From: Phyto melanocephala
Taxonomy: Eukaryota; Arthropoda; Insecta; Diptera; Rhinophoridae
DNA: 64,000 bases
Assembly: GCA_941918925.1 (NCBI GenBank)
Contig: OW799236.1
Location: forward strand, 13,987,474 to 14,051,473
Direction: 5' to 3'
Shown: positions 22,624-33,822 of the stretch, one piece after another
How positions within the stretch are numbered: the first letter of the stretch is position 1
How the letters are laid out: each line of letters starts with the position of its first letter
Position numbers and translations under genes: made by a program
Notes under the pieces: model-generated
What the model was told of the DNA's origin: nothing
The model's database searches: none
Seen by the model: only the letters and a program-made list of their open reading frames with translations

Positions 22624-22774
22624 TATCAAGTTTCATCATACAAGAAAACTCAGTAACAAGAAACAAATAAAATTAAAGTATGTAAGCACAGACAAAATGG
22701 TGACAGATATTTTTACAAAAAATCTTTCTAAGATTAAACATATAAATTTTGTTACTTTTATAAATATCAATTAA
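22622..22774 (+). pseudogene. Residual C-terminus of copia RNase H
   Basis: Immediately after the polyprotein stop, in another frame, 50 codons read DIKFHHTRK.., KLKYVSTDKMVTDIFTK and NFVTFININ then TAA. This is the conserved end of copia RNase H ('HIDIKYHF.RE', 'T..q.ADIFTKpL'). It fixes one side of the internal deletion at about 22620. Confidence 0.9.
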
Positions 22775-22794
22775 CTAGTTATAGTATAAGGTTT

Positions 22795-22803
22795 AAGAAG
22801 GAG
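22795..22803 (+). promoter_or_regulatory. Polypurine tract
   Basis: AAGAAGGAG abuts the 3' LTR at 22804, the expected plus-strand primer position. Confidence 0.8.
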
Positions 22804-22990
22804 TGTTGAAAATAATACTTTGCCTAAAATTGTAAACCTCATACTTTACGTATTCTAAATTTGTATTTATATAAACATCATAGTTAGCTTTGGTTTTTCT
22901 ATTAATAACTGAAAAATATTTATTATATTATTCATCAATAAAACTTCGTTACGTTTAGATTACTTTGAGTTTTCTTTCATTTATCCAACA
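22804..22990 (+). repeat. 3' LTR of copia-type element
   Basis: 187 bp, one substitution from the 5' LTR (186/187 identical by direct reading), followed by the target duplication ACGTC at 22991-22995. Confidence 0.95.
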
Positions 22991-23000
22991 ACGTCGAAGA

Positions 23001-24204
23001 TAGGGTGATCGATTATTCGACTTTTTTAAGAAACCGGTTTTCAAATAGTTTGAAAATTAGAATTAAAAAAAAACCGGTTGCTATTTTGAAAATTAAGCAA
23101 AAAACGGTTAACCGGTTCGAATATATACAATATAATTCCATAAAGAAAGGATTAAAAAATATTGTAAAAAAGATTATAATAAAAATTATATTTAAATAGG
23201 ATATTTTTACAGTTGGTATACGTTAGGCTGCACAATTACGCAATAACCAACATGAATACAGTTGACTAATTCGGCTTTAGTTAGTTGAATTAAAGGACAA
23301 AAAATACTCTTAACAAGTAAAACAAATAAATTCGATGGTTTAATTGAAATCTAAGTTTACAGGCAAGTAAGGAGAGATCATTAATTTATCTTTATTGTAA
23401 CCCTTTTTTACCTAAAAGTGATCGATCAGCTAAGTTTATGCTTCAATTACCTTTAACTTTTAACGTTAGGTTTATAAAGTTAAAGTAGCCAATGTTACTG
23501 CTACATGAAAAAAAATGGCAACTAAATTGTGATTTATATTATTTTCTACTTAAACATTTTTAATTGTTTAGGTTTAGATTTAATTTGCTTAAAAATTAAA
23601 AATTATTAAAAATTTTATTGCATATTGTAAATAGAAAACATAAACTTACATTGTTGCCACTACATTTTTTAAGAACTAAATTAATTTTTTTAAAGTAATC
23701 GGTATTTGCACTGGGAGAGATCAAAAAATTATTGTAAGCTTTGTAGCGCTTACACTATTTATTAGTGCGAAGTAGGATCAAACATTAATAATTAAGAAAA
23801 ATATGTATCTAAGAATTTCATTACTACAGCAAATTATAAGCCCAAAAACGAAAAAATACCTGCTATCCGTTTAAAAAATAATAATATTTAAGCTCAATTA
23901 TTTTTCTTATTTTGCTTTTGTTTTTTTAAGCAACAATTAAATTTCTTACAATATTATGGAAGAATATTTAATAGTTTTTATTTTCTAATTTTTGGAAAAT
24001 TTTCGCATACTAAATATACATACTTTTGTACGTTTGATCACAAAGATGTATGCAAATAAACTTAAAAAATTAAAAAACCGGTTATTTTGGGTAAAAAAAC
24101 TGTGTATTCAACATTCGAAAATTCAACCTTTGGAAAAAAACCGCCAGCTGAAGGAGCAAAAAACCGGGTTTTACACCCGTGTTAAAACCGAGTCGATCAC
24201 CCTA
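23001..24204. mobile_element. Non-autonomous hAT-like element with CCGGTT subterminal repeats
   Basis: Ends TAGGGTGATCGA (23001) and TCGATCACCCTA (to 24204) are perfect 12-bp inverted repeats. 8-bp flanks GTCGAAGA (22993-23000) and GTCGGAGA (24205-24212) match at 7 of 8, as expected for hAT insertion. AACCGGTT or AAACCGGTT motifs cluster near both ends (23031, 23073, 23107-23118, 24076, 24140, 24160), like transposase-binding repeats. The 1.2-kb interior has no hAT transposase block; the frames at 23005-23199 and 23992-24432 are low complexity or chimeric. Confidence 0.75.
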
Positions 24205-24342
24205 GTCGGAGATAAGAATCTAAAAAGTTGTAATATATTAAGTCTAATATCTAGGCTGCGCTGCGAATTTGGTAATCATGTCTATGTATGTGATGATGAA
24301 GCGTATTATCAGATTCGGCGTGGCCAAAGATGGCGCTCTTTT

Positions 24343-26199
24343 AATTTTAGTTTTAAGCTGGCAAAAAAAGGAACTGCCAGAAAGAAAACAAAATCATGTG
24401 GTTTTATACTCTGCTGGCCGCTATATAAATAATAAATCTTAAACTGACCAATCAGTTTGCTGTAGATTTTATTCTCTAGATTTTTTTTCTGCAAGTTAGC
24501 AATTGTCGTCAATAAGGTTAGCGCTGCTGTTATTGCTATGAACGTGCCAATATCTGTTAATCATACAATTTTTGACTTAAATAATTTTTTCTATACATTT
24601 TTGGTGTCAAGTTGTTAAAATCGATTTATTACTTTGGCAAATTTTCATTCTAGTTTAGATAAAAAGGCTGACTGAAATAGATTAAAAACCATTGTTATAG
24701 ACACAGAATATTGTTTTTTTTTTTTTTTTTTGCATTAAAACGTCTTGCTGCAGCCTTTTAAAACCAAGTTGCATAAAATGCCAAACAATATTATGTTAAG
24801 TGCTAGGAAACACAATAAAACAATTAAACTTTTATTGAAAATTCTGGACAATATTTTCTTGTTGTTTGTTGTTTTGTTACAAGCATATTCGTACAAAACA
24901 GAAAAATTAATTTTGATTTAATTATAGAGTGGGTGGGTGGCTTATATACAGATTATTAAGGCAAAATAAAACAGAGATTTATTATTTATTGGGAAAAGGT
25001 GTGATATAATTTATAAGGGGATTTATGGAATAACCTTGAAATTAACAAAATTTTAGCAATGATTTAAAATTTAACTGCCGTATTCATAAAAAATATTTAA
25101 GGTTTATTAAAGGCTTATTTGACAGCAGTTGTACAGAAATTTGTCAAATTAAGAAGACGACAGTGAGTCCTTAATAAGAAGGAAAGTACAAAATTCTTTA
25201 ATATTTGTTTTTATTTTTAAAAACAAATTTTTTAAACCAATGCTTCTTAATTTCGTTTTTTTGCCATTTTGTCGCACCCTGGCTGATAAATTATTTTACT
25301 TAGAGTTATTTATGGTTGTTGACATTTATAAAATAAAACAGTGTTAATGCCTTTTTACGAATATTTTTTTGTTTACACTTATTGACCTTGAGTAAAACTT
25401 CTTTCATATATTAAATTCTATCACTTTATATAAAACCTTCAACTTGAAACTTTTAAATACAAAATCACGATTCAACCGCAATAAAAAATATCATCTACTT
25501 ATCTTAATAAAAATTGATGTTTATATTTAGCAAAAACTAAAAGCAGTAACAAAACAAGCAAATGATGTATTTATTTATTTTGTAAATAAACTACCAGACA
25601 CAAAACTAAAACAAATAAAATTAAAAAAAAGTTTTATTAAGGGAAGATGCTTTAAAAAGACGCAGAAAATAATTTTAATACCCACCAAAAATTTTGTTGT
25701 TTTTTAATTTCAATATCAATTCGCTTATCTTATTGCATACATGGATATTTTAATTTTTTTTCATACGAAAGAACAATTGAATATGTCTTCTCTACTGCTA
25801 TTTATTTCAGAAAAGTTTATTGCAAAAGCTTTTTAATATTCTCCCTTACTTGCTGATATTTTTTCCAGCAGAATACACACACAGTAGAGCAGGACACATA
25901 TCACGTCCTTCGCTTTTATCCTCTCGATATTGCTGCCGAAAAAGTAAATTAATATCGTATCTAATTCCACAGAATTCAAAAGCTATAACAGTTATTGTGC
26001 TGCAAATGTGCAATTAAATATATTTTCATTGTATGGAAGGTACTGTGGCCTCTCATTTGATCCTATCTAATTAATGTAATGAGTTGTGCAATTCTTATTA
26101 AGCTGGCTCAAGGCATAACAGAGATAGGAAAGTTGTTAAAAAATCTTTAATTTGATCAAATTTGGTTAAAAGAAGAATATATATTTGTAAAACACATTA
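24343..26199. other. AT-rich, no gene; one half of a foldback MITE
   Basis: 25077-25180 carries one arm of the 'GCCGTATTCATAAAAAATATTT' hairpin family (complete copies at 27478 and 29458), with the second arm rearranged. Poly-T at 24715-24732. The frame at 25820-26017 shows no motifs. Confidence 0.45.
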
Positions 26200-26870
26200 G
26201 GTTTGTTCAACGTACGTTACCGCGGGAACCCGCGGGCTCCCAATTTTACCGAAAAGCGTTTCTTGTGTTGAAAATTGGGTAAATTGGGTAAATGAGAACG
26301 TTCAAGAGAGAGTAATTTGTGTTTCTCTTTTTACCAGACTTTACCCGTACTTTTTTTGCGTGTAAAATGGGAAAACTGTCAGATCACTAAATCAGCTGTT
26401 TTTAAATTGTAAAAATATAAAAGGTTGAAAAGATTTTTTATTTTTGTAAACAATGAAAAATACTTTGTCTGAGAATATAAATAGAGTTTTTGTAATTTGA
26501 ATAATTTTAATAACTAATAAAACATATGCATTACACTCTAGTGTTTGTTTGGACATACTTTAACAAACATTTAACGTAAAAACTAAAAATTTGTTGAAAA
26601 ATTTTTTTAGCCAAAGCAGAGGTCCAAGCTGTTGGTAGAAAAACGGCGTGGTGGCTGCTAAGTGCAAAAAGTACTGGCGGTAGATTGGAGCTGGTTTAAG
26701 AAATTATTAAAATAAAAAAAAAACGAAAATAAGTGTTTTAACGAAATAAGTAGGGTTTGCGTTAATCATATTGTGCAGACATATTTTTACGATTACAAAA
26801 ACTTAGCATTCCACTATTTTTTATAACAAAAGTACTGATCCAGGATATATTTTAGTAAAACTCAATATAT

Positions 26871-27477
26871 TAAATTTTAATGTGAATCATTTTTATTTTG
26901 GCTTAAGTTCATTTATTCTTTTATTTAATTTTATAATTCAAATTAAATTAAATTGTAACCATTTTTAGGAATATTCTTTCTAAAATTATTTCCGATATTA
27001 GCAGAGTGGAATGCATTTTCGAAATCAGCTACGATTTCATCATCAGCACTCTTTATCGGTATACTTTATTATACTTATTTATACTTTATTCAACATGTTC
27101 ATAACGAAAATGTATTACGAATATAAAAGAATATGAACATGTTGAATAAAGAATTGTCATTTGATAGGTGAAGTAAAAATGCAAAATGCAATGCAATACA
27201 AAAATTTGAAAATTAATACTAAGATTCACTAATTAAATTTTCATTGAATTGTAACATAAATAGGAATTTTCAGTTACATAGAAGTATACCGATAAAGAGT
27301 GCTGATGATGAAATCGTAGCTGATTTCGAAAATGCATTCCACTCGGCTAATATCGGAAATAATTTTAGAAAGAATATTCCTAAAAATGGTTACAATTTAA
27401 TTTAATTTGAATTATAAAATTAAATAAAAGAATAAATGAACTTAAGCCAAAATAAAAGTGATTCACATTAAAATTTA
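26871..27477. mobile_element. 607-bp foldback element with 196-bp arms
   Basis: Arms 26871-27066 and 27282-27477 are inverted copies with few mismatches (outer end TAAATTTTAATGTGAATCA, inner end CTTTATCGGTATACTT). The 215-bp loop contains a second perfect 19-bp inverted repeat (27085-27103 / 27132-27150, core CAACATGTTCATA). No coding capacity. A single arm fragment lies at 35637-35693. Confidence 0.85.
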
Positions 27478-27597
27478 GGGTCGTATTCATAAAAAATATT
27501 TTAGGTTTATTGAAGGCTTATTTGACAAATTTCTCTACAACATCTGTCAAATAAGCCCTTAATAAACCAAAAATATTTTTTTTTATGAATACGGCCC
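27478..27597. mobile_element. Hairpin MITE (GGGCCGTATTCAT family), copy 1
   Basis: Almost fully self-complementary: GGGTCGTATTCATAAAAAAT at the left and the complement ending in ATACGGCCC at the right, around a short loop. TTA lies on both sides (27475-27477, 27598-27600). It directly abuts the foldback at 26871-27477. Confidence 0.8.
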
Positions 27598-28556
27598 TTA
27601 ATATATAGTAAAAAGTTCGAATAAAATATAAATATAAAACTCAATATAATTTCTTAATCAAACCTAATAATGATTAAACTATTTTAACGTTATCATACAG
27701 AAACTTCTGTTTTTTTATAATAGAAAATTAAATTGATTTCGTATTACCATATATGCACAAATGAAAGCGAGTTGAAAAAACAACGATATATGTTAATATG
27801 TTTTTATTGTAATTTTTAGTGCAGCCGTAATATTGCGGACATAACAAAGTTATTTTAAATCTTTTTCATTAAAGCTTAGTGCTAAGTCCCCTTTTACAAT
27901 AGAGAAAGTGAAAAGCAGACAGTCAAATTCGGTAGCAACGGGAGGAAGTGCACAGTACACATTTATTTCTCTTTAAATTTTTTATATATTTTTTCATATT
28001 TTATATCATTTATTTCGTCTCATTATCTCTTTAGTAGTTTGTTGTACGATCTAAACACCATACGACAGCGAAAAAAAAATAGAAAAATAAATTTGTTAAT
28101 TGTAAAAATTTTAGGAAGTTTTAAAAGAGAACGAAAAAAAATATATGTCTCTCATTTCTAGTTTGTAAAAAGCATTTAACGCCATTAGTCGAGATAGCCT
28201 GATGCGGTTCATCCGAATAAAATAATTCGGCGACGGCGGTAAGCCGGCTGGGGGCATATCAACCTGGACCTCTAAACAACAGCTGTACAATTTTGACGTT
28301 TTTTTCGGGCTTGAAATGTGGTTTTTTGCGTTCCAGCAAATTTTGGTAAATTTATCGTTTTCTGAGAGAATTTTTTGCTTACTCTCATTTTACCGGACTT
28401 TACCCGGATTTACGTCGAACAAACCTATTATAGATATTGCAAAAGCAACAAATATACATAAATACGGCACACTTATTATCAAAAAACTACACTTAAGTTA
28501 ATTGTTTAATACCGAAACCGAAATCTTATTTTCCATCCCTGCATTGTTAAATTAAA

Positions 28557-28637
28557 TCAAGGCGAATTTAACAAATTTTGACAAAATGATTCTCCATCAG
28601 CCGGGCTAATAATTTCACCTGCATAAATTCGCCTTGA
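28557..28637. mobile_element. 81-bp mini TIR element
   Basis: TCAAGGCGAATTTA at 28557-28570 and its exact complement TAAATTCGCCTTGA at 28624-28637. Related ends bound 16537-16710. Confidence 0.55.
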
Positions 28638-29457
28638 ACTGTCTAAAACTAGAATAGAAAACTCTAACATTTTTGGTTTCTGAAATATGTCATACAACAA
28701 GTTTTTAGCATGGGCGATACCACCCTCTCTTCTTCGGTCGTATCAATTGTTTTCTCGAATAAGACAAATGAGATAAAATTAAACTACAAAAAGTTTTAAG
28801 ATTATAGATGTAATTGCAGTACTGTCGATATGCGAAAAAAAATTCTTGATTTTGTATTGGAGGTGCCACGCCTACTTCAAACTACAAGAAAAAATTTACT
28901 TTAGAACCATTCTTGAGCCTCAAAGTAAAATTTAAGCAGAAAATAAAATTTAAAGCATAGCAGAATCAATGCAGTCATTATTTGGTGATGCGCTAAGCAA
29001 CAGATATCATTTAATTTTTATTTATAAAGAAGAAGAAGAAGAAGAGAATTATACAAATATTAAAAAAATAGCCAAATTGGTATATGTACCTAAAAACTTA
29101 AATTGTATTACTGCGAATATTTAAAAAATAATGAACAAATAGGTCAAGCCGTTCTGCAATTTTAAATAAATCAAACAGATAGATGTAAAAGTGGGCGTGG
29201 TATAATAAAAAAAATTATCAAAATAGATGCAACCGATCCTAAAATTGTGAACGGCATTTGATTTTTATTTATATAGATTGATTAAGACACCATTAATAAA
29301 GTTTTAAACCATTATCTGCACAAAAAACTTAAGAAAACCAGAGCTTTCGTATGGACAGTTGTAACCTTAGGAAATATATATAAAAATGGATTATCAATAT
29401 GGGGAATTAAACTATATCAACAAAATTTTTCATGCATCTCATCATTTTAGAAACTCA
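28638..29457. other. AT-rich, no gene seen
   Basis: Includes a short (GAA)n at 29027-29047; otherwise nothing recognised. Confidence 0.35.
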
Positions 29458-29575
29458 GGGCCGTATTCATAAAAAATATTTTAGATTTATTAAAGGCTTA
29501 TTTGACAGATGTTGTAGAGAAATTTGTCACATAAGCCTTCAATAAATCTAAAATATTTTTTATCAACACGGCCCT
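29458..29575. mobile_element. Hairpin MITE (GGGCCGTATTCAT family), copy 2
   Basis: GGGCCGTATTCATAAAAAAT at the left and a complementary right arm ending CACGGCCC, with the same loop phrase 'gatgttgtagagaaatttg' in mirror position as copy 1. Right flank TTA, left flank TCA. Confidence 0.8.
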
Positions 29576-30925
29576 TACAACATAATTTCTATTTATTTTG
29601 TACTTTTTTCGAATAAAAGTTCTATATATTTCTTTTAATTTGTAAATTTCAAGCGAAAAAACTAATATTTTTTTAAACCATTAAATTATGTTACTTAAAG
29701 TTTGCGTGTTATTTATAATTATAAAAAAAAAAAATTGGTGCCAAAATGTCTGATTATTTAACATACAATTAACTTTTTTAAAAACTAACATTTTATAAAA
29801 ATGTTTGAATAATTTATAGATTTCATAAAACTGTTGAACAGAAAGAAGCAAAAAAAAATATTTTTTAATTATCTTTATATTAACATCAACACCTTGTTTA
29901 TTGTTTATGAAGGCGCAGCTTTTTTTTATTTTGGCCTCTTCATTGTTAAGTTTTTTGCTCGAATGTGGCATGATGTGAACGACTGATTTACTGTGTGTGT
30001 GTGTGTGCGCGTAAAGCTTCCCACATAAAGTTTCAATTAATATGAAATTTTGTATATTTTTATATCCATATCTTTTTCAGAATTATTTATTAATGTTGTA
30101 GTAGATGTAATAAATTTTCTTAAATGAATTAATAAATTAATTTAACAAAGAAACAAAGTTGGAAACATAAAAGAATTGATGCACAAATTTTACAAAGAAA
30201 AAAAGGTAGAATCGATTAAAAGGAATTCTCTGAAAATTTTAGCTGATGATTATAATGTTTCCCTTTTTCTATAAAATTATATATAGAATTAAAATTGCTT
30301 AAGCATTGACCACTTCTGGCATATGGTTGGTCACACACTAAAAATGAAAGACTAGCTTTGGATTCCAAAAAAGTGATGCAAAACGTGCGTTGAGTTACTA
30401 CGTTTATTAACAAAAAAGAAAAAGAATAGCTTAAGGTGCGAATAAATTAGATATTTCATATTCCACAGAAGTAAAAGGAACACATCGATGGCCACAAGTG
30501 GAAAAGCTCTAACTCGTATTTTTTACGAAATTAAGTTTTCAGTGCTTGCAATAAACCTCAACACAAAAATTGAATGCAATAGTATTAAAAATAACAGCTT
30601 TATAAGCAAATTTAAAAATGAAATTACATTCCAATAATATAGTTCCTATTACGTTTTTGCCTTCTCATGTAAAGTTACAACTATTTGAGTTAGCGCTTTT
30701 CTACTTGGGACCAACAATATACAACTATTAAAAAATTTAATATGTCAACCCATGTTGATTTAAAAATGGTAAACTTTCTTTTAGACGAACAGGAAGGTTC
30801 TACAAAATATCCCTGTGTTCTTTGATTGTGGGACAGTTGAGCCAAATATAAACATTGGGTTACAAAACGATAAGCTTTCTCAGAAAGTGTTGCAGTACAA
30901 CAGAAAATGATAAACCCATCTTGAA
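29576..30925. other. AT-rich, no gene seen
   Basis: (GT)n at 29991-30010. Minus-strand frames at 29681-29971, 30216-30413 and 30690-30971 have no recognised domains. Confidence 0.35.
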
Positions 30926-31441
30926 CTCTAAACACATAGACGACAGCAAACAGCAAGCTGCAATATGTCAAAAATAAAATTCATGTGTTTAAATGAAAAC
31001 GATTATTTTGACGGCAGCACAACAGCACGACTGCACAACAGCACTTGCTGCTGCTGGCAACTTAGGCTATTTTCTATTTTGACGGGCAGCAATAAACAAA
31101 TATAGTGTTGCCATTATATATATTAAATTGAAAAATAAGAACAAAAACTTAATTTTAATATTAAACATAAAAGAACATTACAAAAATACAATAAAGAAAT
31201 TAATTTATGTGTAGTTTTTCGTGTTATTATTACACTTTTTTTATCAATAACTAAAATTTTATTCATTATAAAATATATATGCGGCATCCTTGAAATTGGT
31301 GTTGCTAAAATACACATCAGCTGATTATTATGTTGTTGCTGTCTTCGAAATAATTATGAAGCTGACTTCAGAGCAGCATTGAAGTTGGCAGCATTTGAGG
31401 CCGTGAAGTTGTGAAGTCTGCTGTCGTCTATGTATTTAGAG
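30926..31441. mobile_element. 516-bp TIR element
   Basis: 23-bp ends at 30926-30948 and 31419-31441 are inverted copies with one mismatch (shared ACATAGACGACAGCA). The interior is relatively GC-rich with repeated CAGCA/GCTGCTG trinucleotides (31015-31060). No transposase. Confidence 0.65.
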
Positions 31442-31520
31442 CTTTAAGTATCAATCGTACATTTTGTCTGCGTTTCATATATAACATGGACTTAAAACAC
31501 AATTTTTAAAAGGTTTCTTT

Positions 31521-32552
31521 TTATACCCTTCACCTATGGTGCAGAAGGGTATATATAGCTTTGTCATTCCGTTTGTAATTTCTACAATTTTCATTTCCGA
31601 CCCCATAAAGTATATATTTTCTGAAAGCTTATGAATAGACCGTCTGTCCGTCTGTCCATCTGACTGTCTGCCCGTCTGTCCGTGTGTTGATTGAAATCAA
31701 CTTTTAGAAGCAACCATATGTTCCTCGGATCTGTATGGTATCAATCTTTTAGAAATATCCGGGAATGAATCGCTATTGAAATTCAGCACAATTGCCCGAT
31801 AACTTTCTGAGATATGAGCAAATAAACGCGACTGCCTCTGTTTTTTCTATATTTTTACCACCAAAATTAAAATTCTTCAGCCATAGAATAATTTATAGGT
31901 ACCTTTGCTACTACTTGTAGATATAATATACCTTTAGAGATATTCGTAAAAAAATTTGGATAAATTGGGCTCTTATCGGTAAAGTTATAGGCAAACAAAA
32001 TTTTTTTAAATATATATTCTAAAAATTTACAAACGAAAATCAATTTTTTCAGCTTCTAGACAACCGAGAGAGACAATATTGGTATCATCTGAAAGGACTT
32101 GACTAGCACAATAAAAGCACCATAAAAACCTTTTAATTTATGTTGGCCGCCACTACAAAATGGCGGACAATAAATTTATATATAAACAAAATCTGGTATT
32201 TAAAAATGTAACTTCTTGAGCCTCCTCAATATTGGTATCAAATTAAAGGGCTTGACCAGTAGAATACAGTAAATTATTCTAAAATATAAAATCCAAGATG
32301 GCGTCTAAAACAAAATGGCGGATAAAATTGTTTAACCCCATCAATATGGGTATCAAATTAAAGGGCTTGACTAGTTGAATACACTAAACTACGTAAAAAT
32401 TCAAAATCGAGGATGGCGTCGGAAATAATAAAGAAGAAAGGGGTATAACATAAAATATAGGTTAAGCTACGATGTGAGATTATACCTATGTACATGATGG
32501 TGAAGGGTATTATCAGATTCGGCACGGCCGAATATAAGACTCTTACTTGTTA
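31521..32552 (+). mobile_element. Complete old DINE-like (HINE) element, long subfamily
   Basis: Uninterrupted reference copy: 5' TATACCCTTCACCTATGGTG, core CCGACCCCATAAAGTATATA, (GTCY)n near 31640-31682, then 'GCTTCTAGACAACCGAGAG' (32050), 'CCACTACAAAATGGCGGAC' (32150), 'GACCAGTAGAATACAG' (32254), and 3' end GGTGAAGGGTATTATCAGAT plus hairpin TTCGGCACGGCCGAA and CTCTTACTTGTT. The ATGGCG-containing interior distinguishes this subfamily from the A/T-island copies. Confidence 0.85.
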
Positions 32553-33775
32553 TTTCAATAGTTGCTTTTTGTATTGAGCTTGAGATCACTTTTTTCAATA
32601 TCGTTAATATATACACTTATCAGTAACTTCTTAGTGTAAGTTACAATATACAAGAATCAATTATATTTAGTATGTACCTTTAAAATTGTTTATAATCAGT
32701 CATTTATAGGCTTAAATTAGGTTCAATAAAAAAAATTAAAAAAGATAATTACTGATACTTCTTTACACTTCCTAACAAACTACAAATATTCTTCAAATTT
32801 TTTTTATCTTTCATTTGATCGTAGACCACTCTTAAAGTCTCATCTCAAACAAAATCCAACAGACTTAAAAGACATTTACATCATCTCGTATTTATAACAT
32901 CCACTGTCAACCAACCCACTAAAAACCAATTTTGCCATCAATAAAAATATGTGTGAATTTCCTAATACCACTTGGCTTTATTTGAATTCAAATTAAATTC
33001 AAAGTAATCGTTACTACTCGTAAATTTACTAAATATTTTATTGCCAATCCAAAAACTGCAACAAACGCATTGCAACATTCATTAGCAATTGAAAAACAAA
33101 ACAACAACAACAAAAAAACGAAATACTTCATCAAATGCCACCATAAAAATACACTTGTTTTTAACATTTAAGGAAATTGTGTAAAACAGCAAGAAAAAAC
33201 TGTAAATGAAATAAATAAAATAAATAAAAAAATAATACAAAAAAAACTATTTCAAGTGTTGGCGCTGATAAAGTGCTGATGAGCTAAAATGTCACATTCG
33301 AAATACAGTGCATCTGTTAAACACGAATAACAGTCATTCCATTGCGTTTAAATAGTTTCTTTTTCTGTCAGACATCCTCAATTAGGAAAGATTTATTTTT
33401 AATAGGCAACCCAATGCCTTACATTTAAAGAGATTTAATAAAAATTTTAAACACAATTTAAACAAACAAAAAATTTTAAATTGTAAAAGAAGTTTTAAAA
33501 TAAAGCTAATTAAAAAAAAAATAAATGCAATTGTTCAGATAAAATTAAAAAAAAAATTATCTTCACGCAGTTAGATGCACAAAATAACAGCCATTAATGT
33601 AGGTTAACAGACAGTCTGTCATGCAGACAATTATATTTCGTAGAAAAAATAAATAGATCTGATAATTCAAAATATGGATAAATGAACACTGACAGAGATA
33701 AAACATAATTAAACTAGTGTTCTATATTTAAATTTTTTATATATAAAAAAATATTAATTACTTAATTAATACACT
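32553..33775. other. AT-rich, no gene seen
   Basis: Nothing recognised beyond simple A/T runs. Confidence 0.35.
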
Positions 33776-33822
33776 TTGGTCACGCCGACTCTGACAATAC
33801 TCTTCAATATCATGTATATATT

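Larger units (their letters stand above)
19967..22990 (+). mobile_element. Copia-superfamily LTR retrotransposon lacking reverse transcriptase
   Basis: A 3,024-bp element with 187-bp LTRs (TGTTG...CAACA) at both ends differing at one base, a 5-bp target duplication ACGTC (19962-19966 / 22991-22995), a copia-type primer-binding site, and a purine tract before the 3' LTR. The single frame encodes Gag, zinc knuckle, protease and integrase, but the sequence then jumps to the last 50 codons of RNase H. Reverse transcriptase and most of RNase H, normally over 1.5 kb, are missing. One in-frame UAG lies in gag. It is a young but non-autonomous deletion derivative, inserted into the old DINE-like element. 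Confidence 0.95.
18709..24342 (+). mobile_element. Old DINE-like (HINE) host element carrying nested insertions
   Basis: The 5' end TATGCCCTTCACCAGTAGTG at 18709 and the 3' end TATTATCAGATTCGGCGTGG at about 24303-24325 belong to one old element of the longer subfamily (compare the uninterrupted 31521-32552). Between them lie a LINE 3' fragment (19194-19311), a copia-type LTR element (19967-22990) and a hAT-like element (23001-24204). Removing these leaves about 1.3 kb, near the length of the sister copies. Blocks shared with sisters include 'GCTCCTAGACAACCAAGAG', 'CCACAAAATGGCGTAC' and 'GACCAGTAGAATACAG'. Confidence 0.75.
26200..28425. mobile_element. 2.2-kb non-autonomous TIR element flanked by TA
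   Basis: Ends GGTTTGTTCAACGTA (26200) and TACGTCGAACAAACC (to 28425) are inverted repeats with one mismatch, flanked by TA on both sides. Subterminal phrases also recur: 'ctctttttaccagactttacccg' near 26328 and 'ctctcattttaccggactttacccgg' near 28383 (direct), and 'cagctgt' near both ends. No transposase block was recognised. It contains a large foldback (26871-27477) and a hairpin MITE (27478-27597), both apparently later insertions. Confidence 0.5.

Noticed and set aside
23992..24432. 146-codon plus-strand frame
   Set aside because: Spans the end of the hAT-like element and the DINE-like 3' end, so it is chimeric and non-coding.
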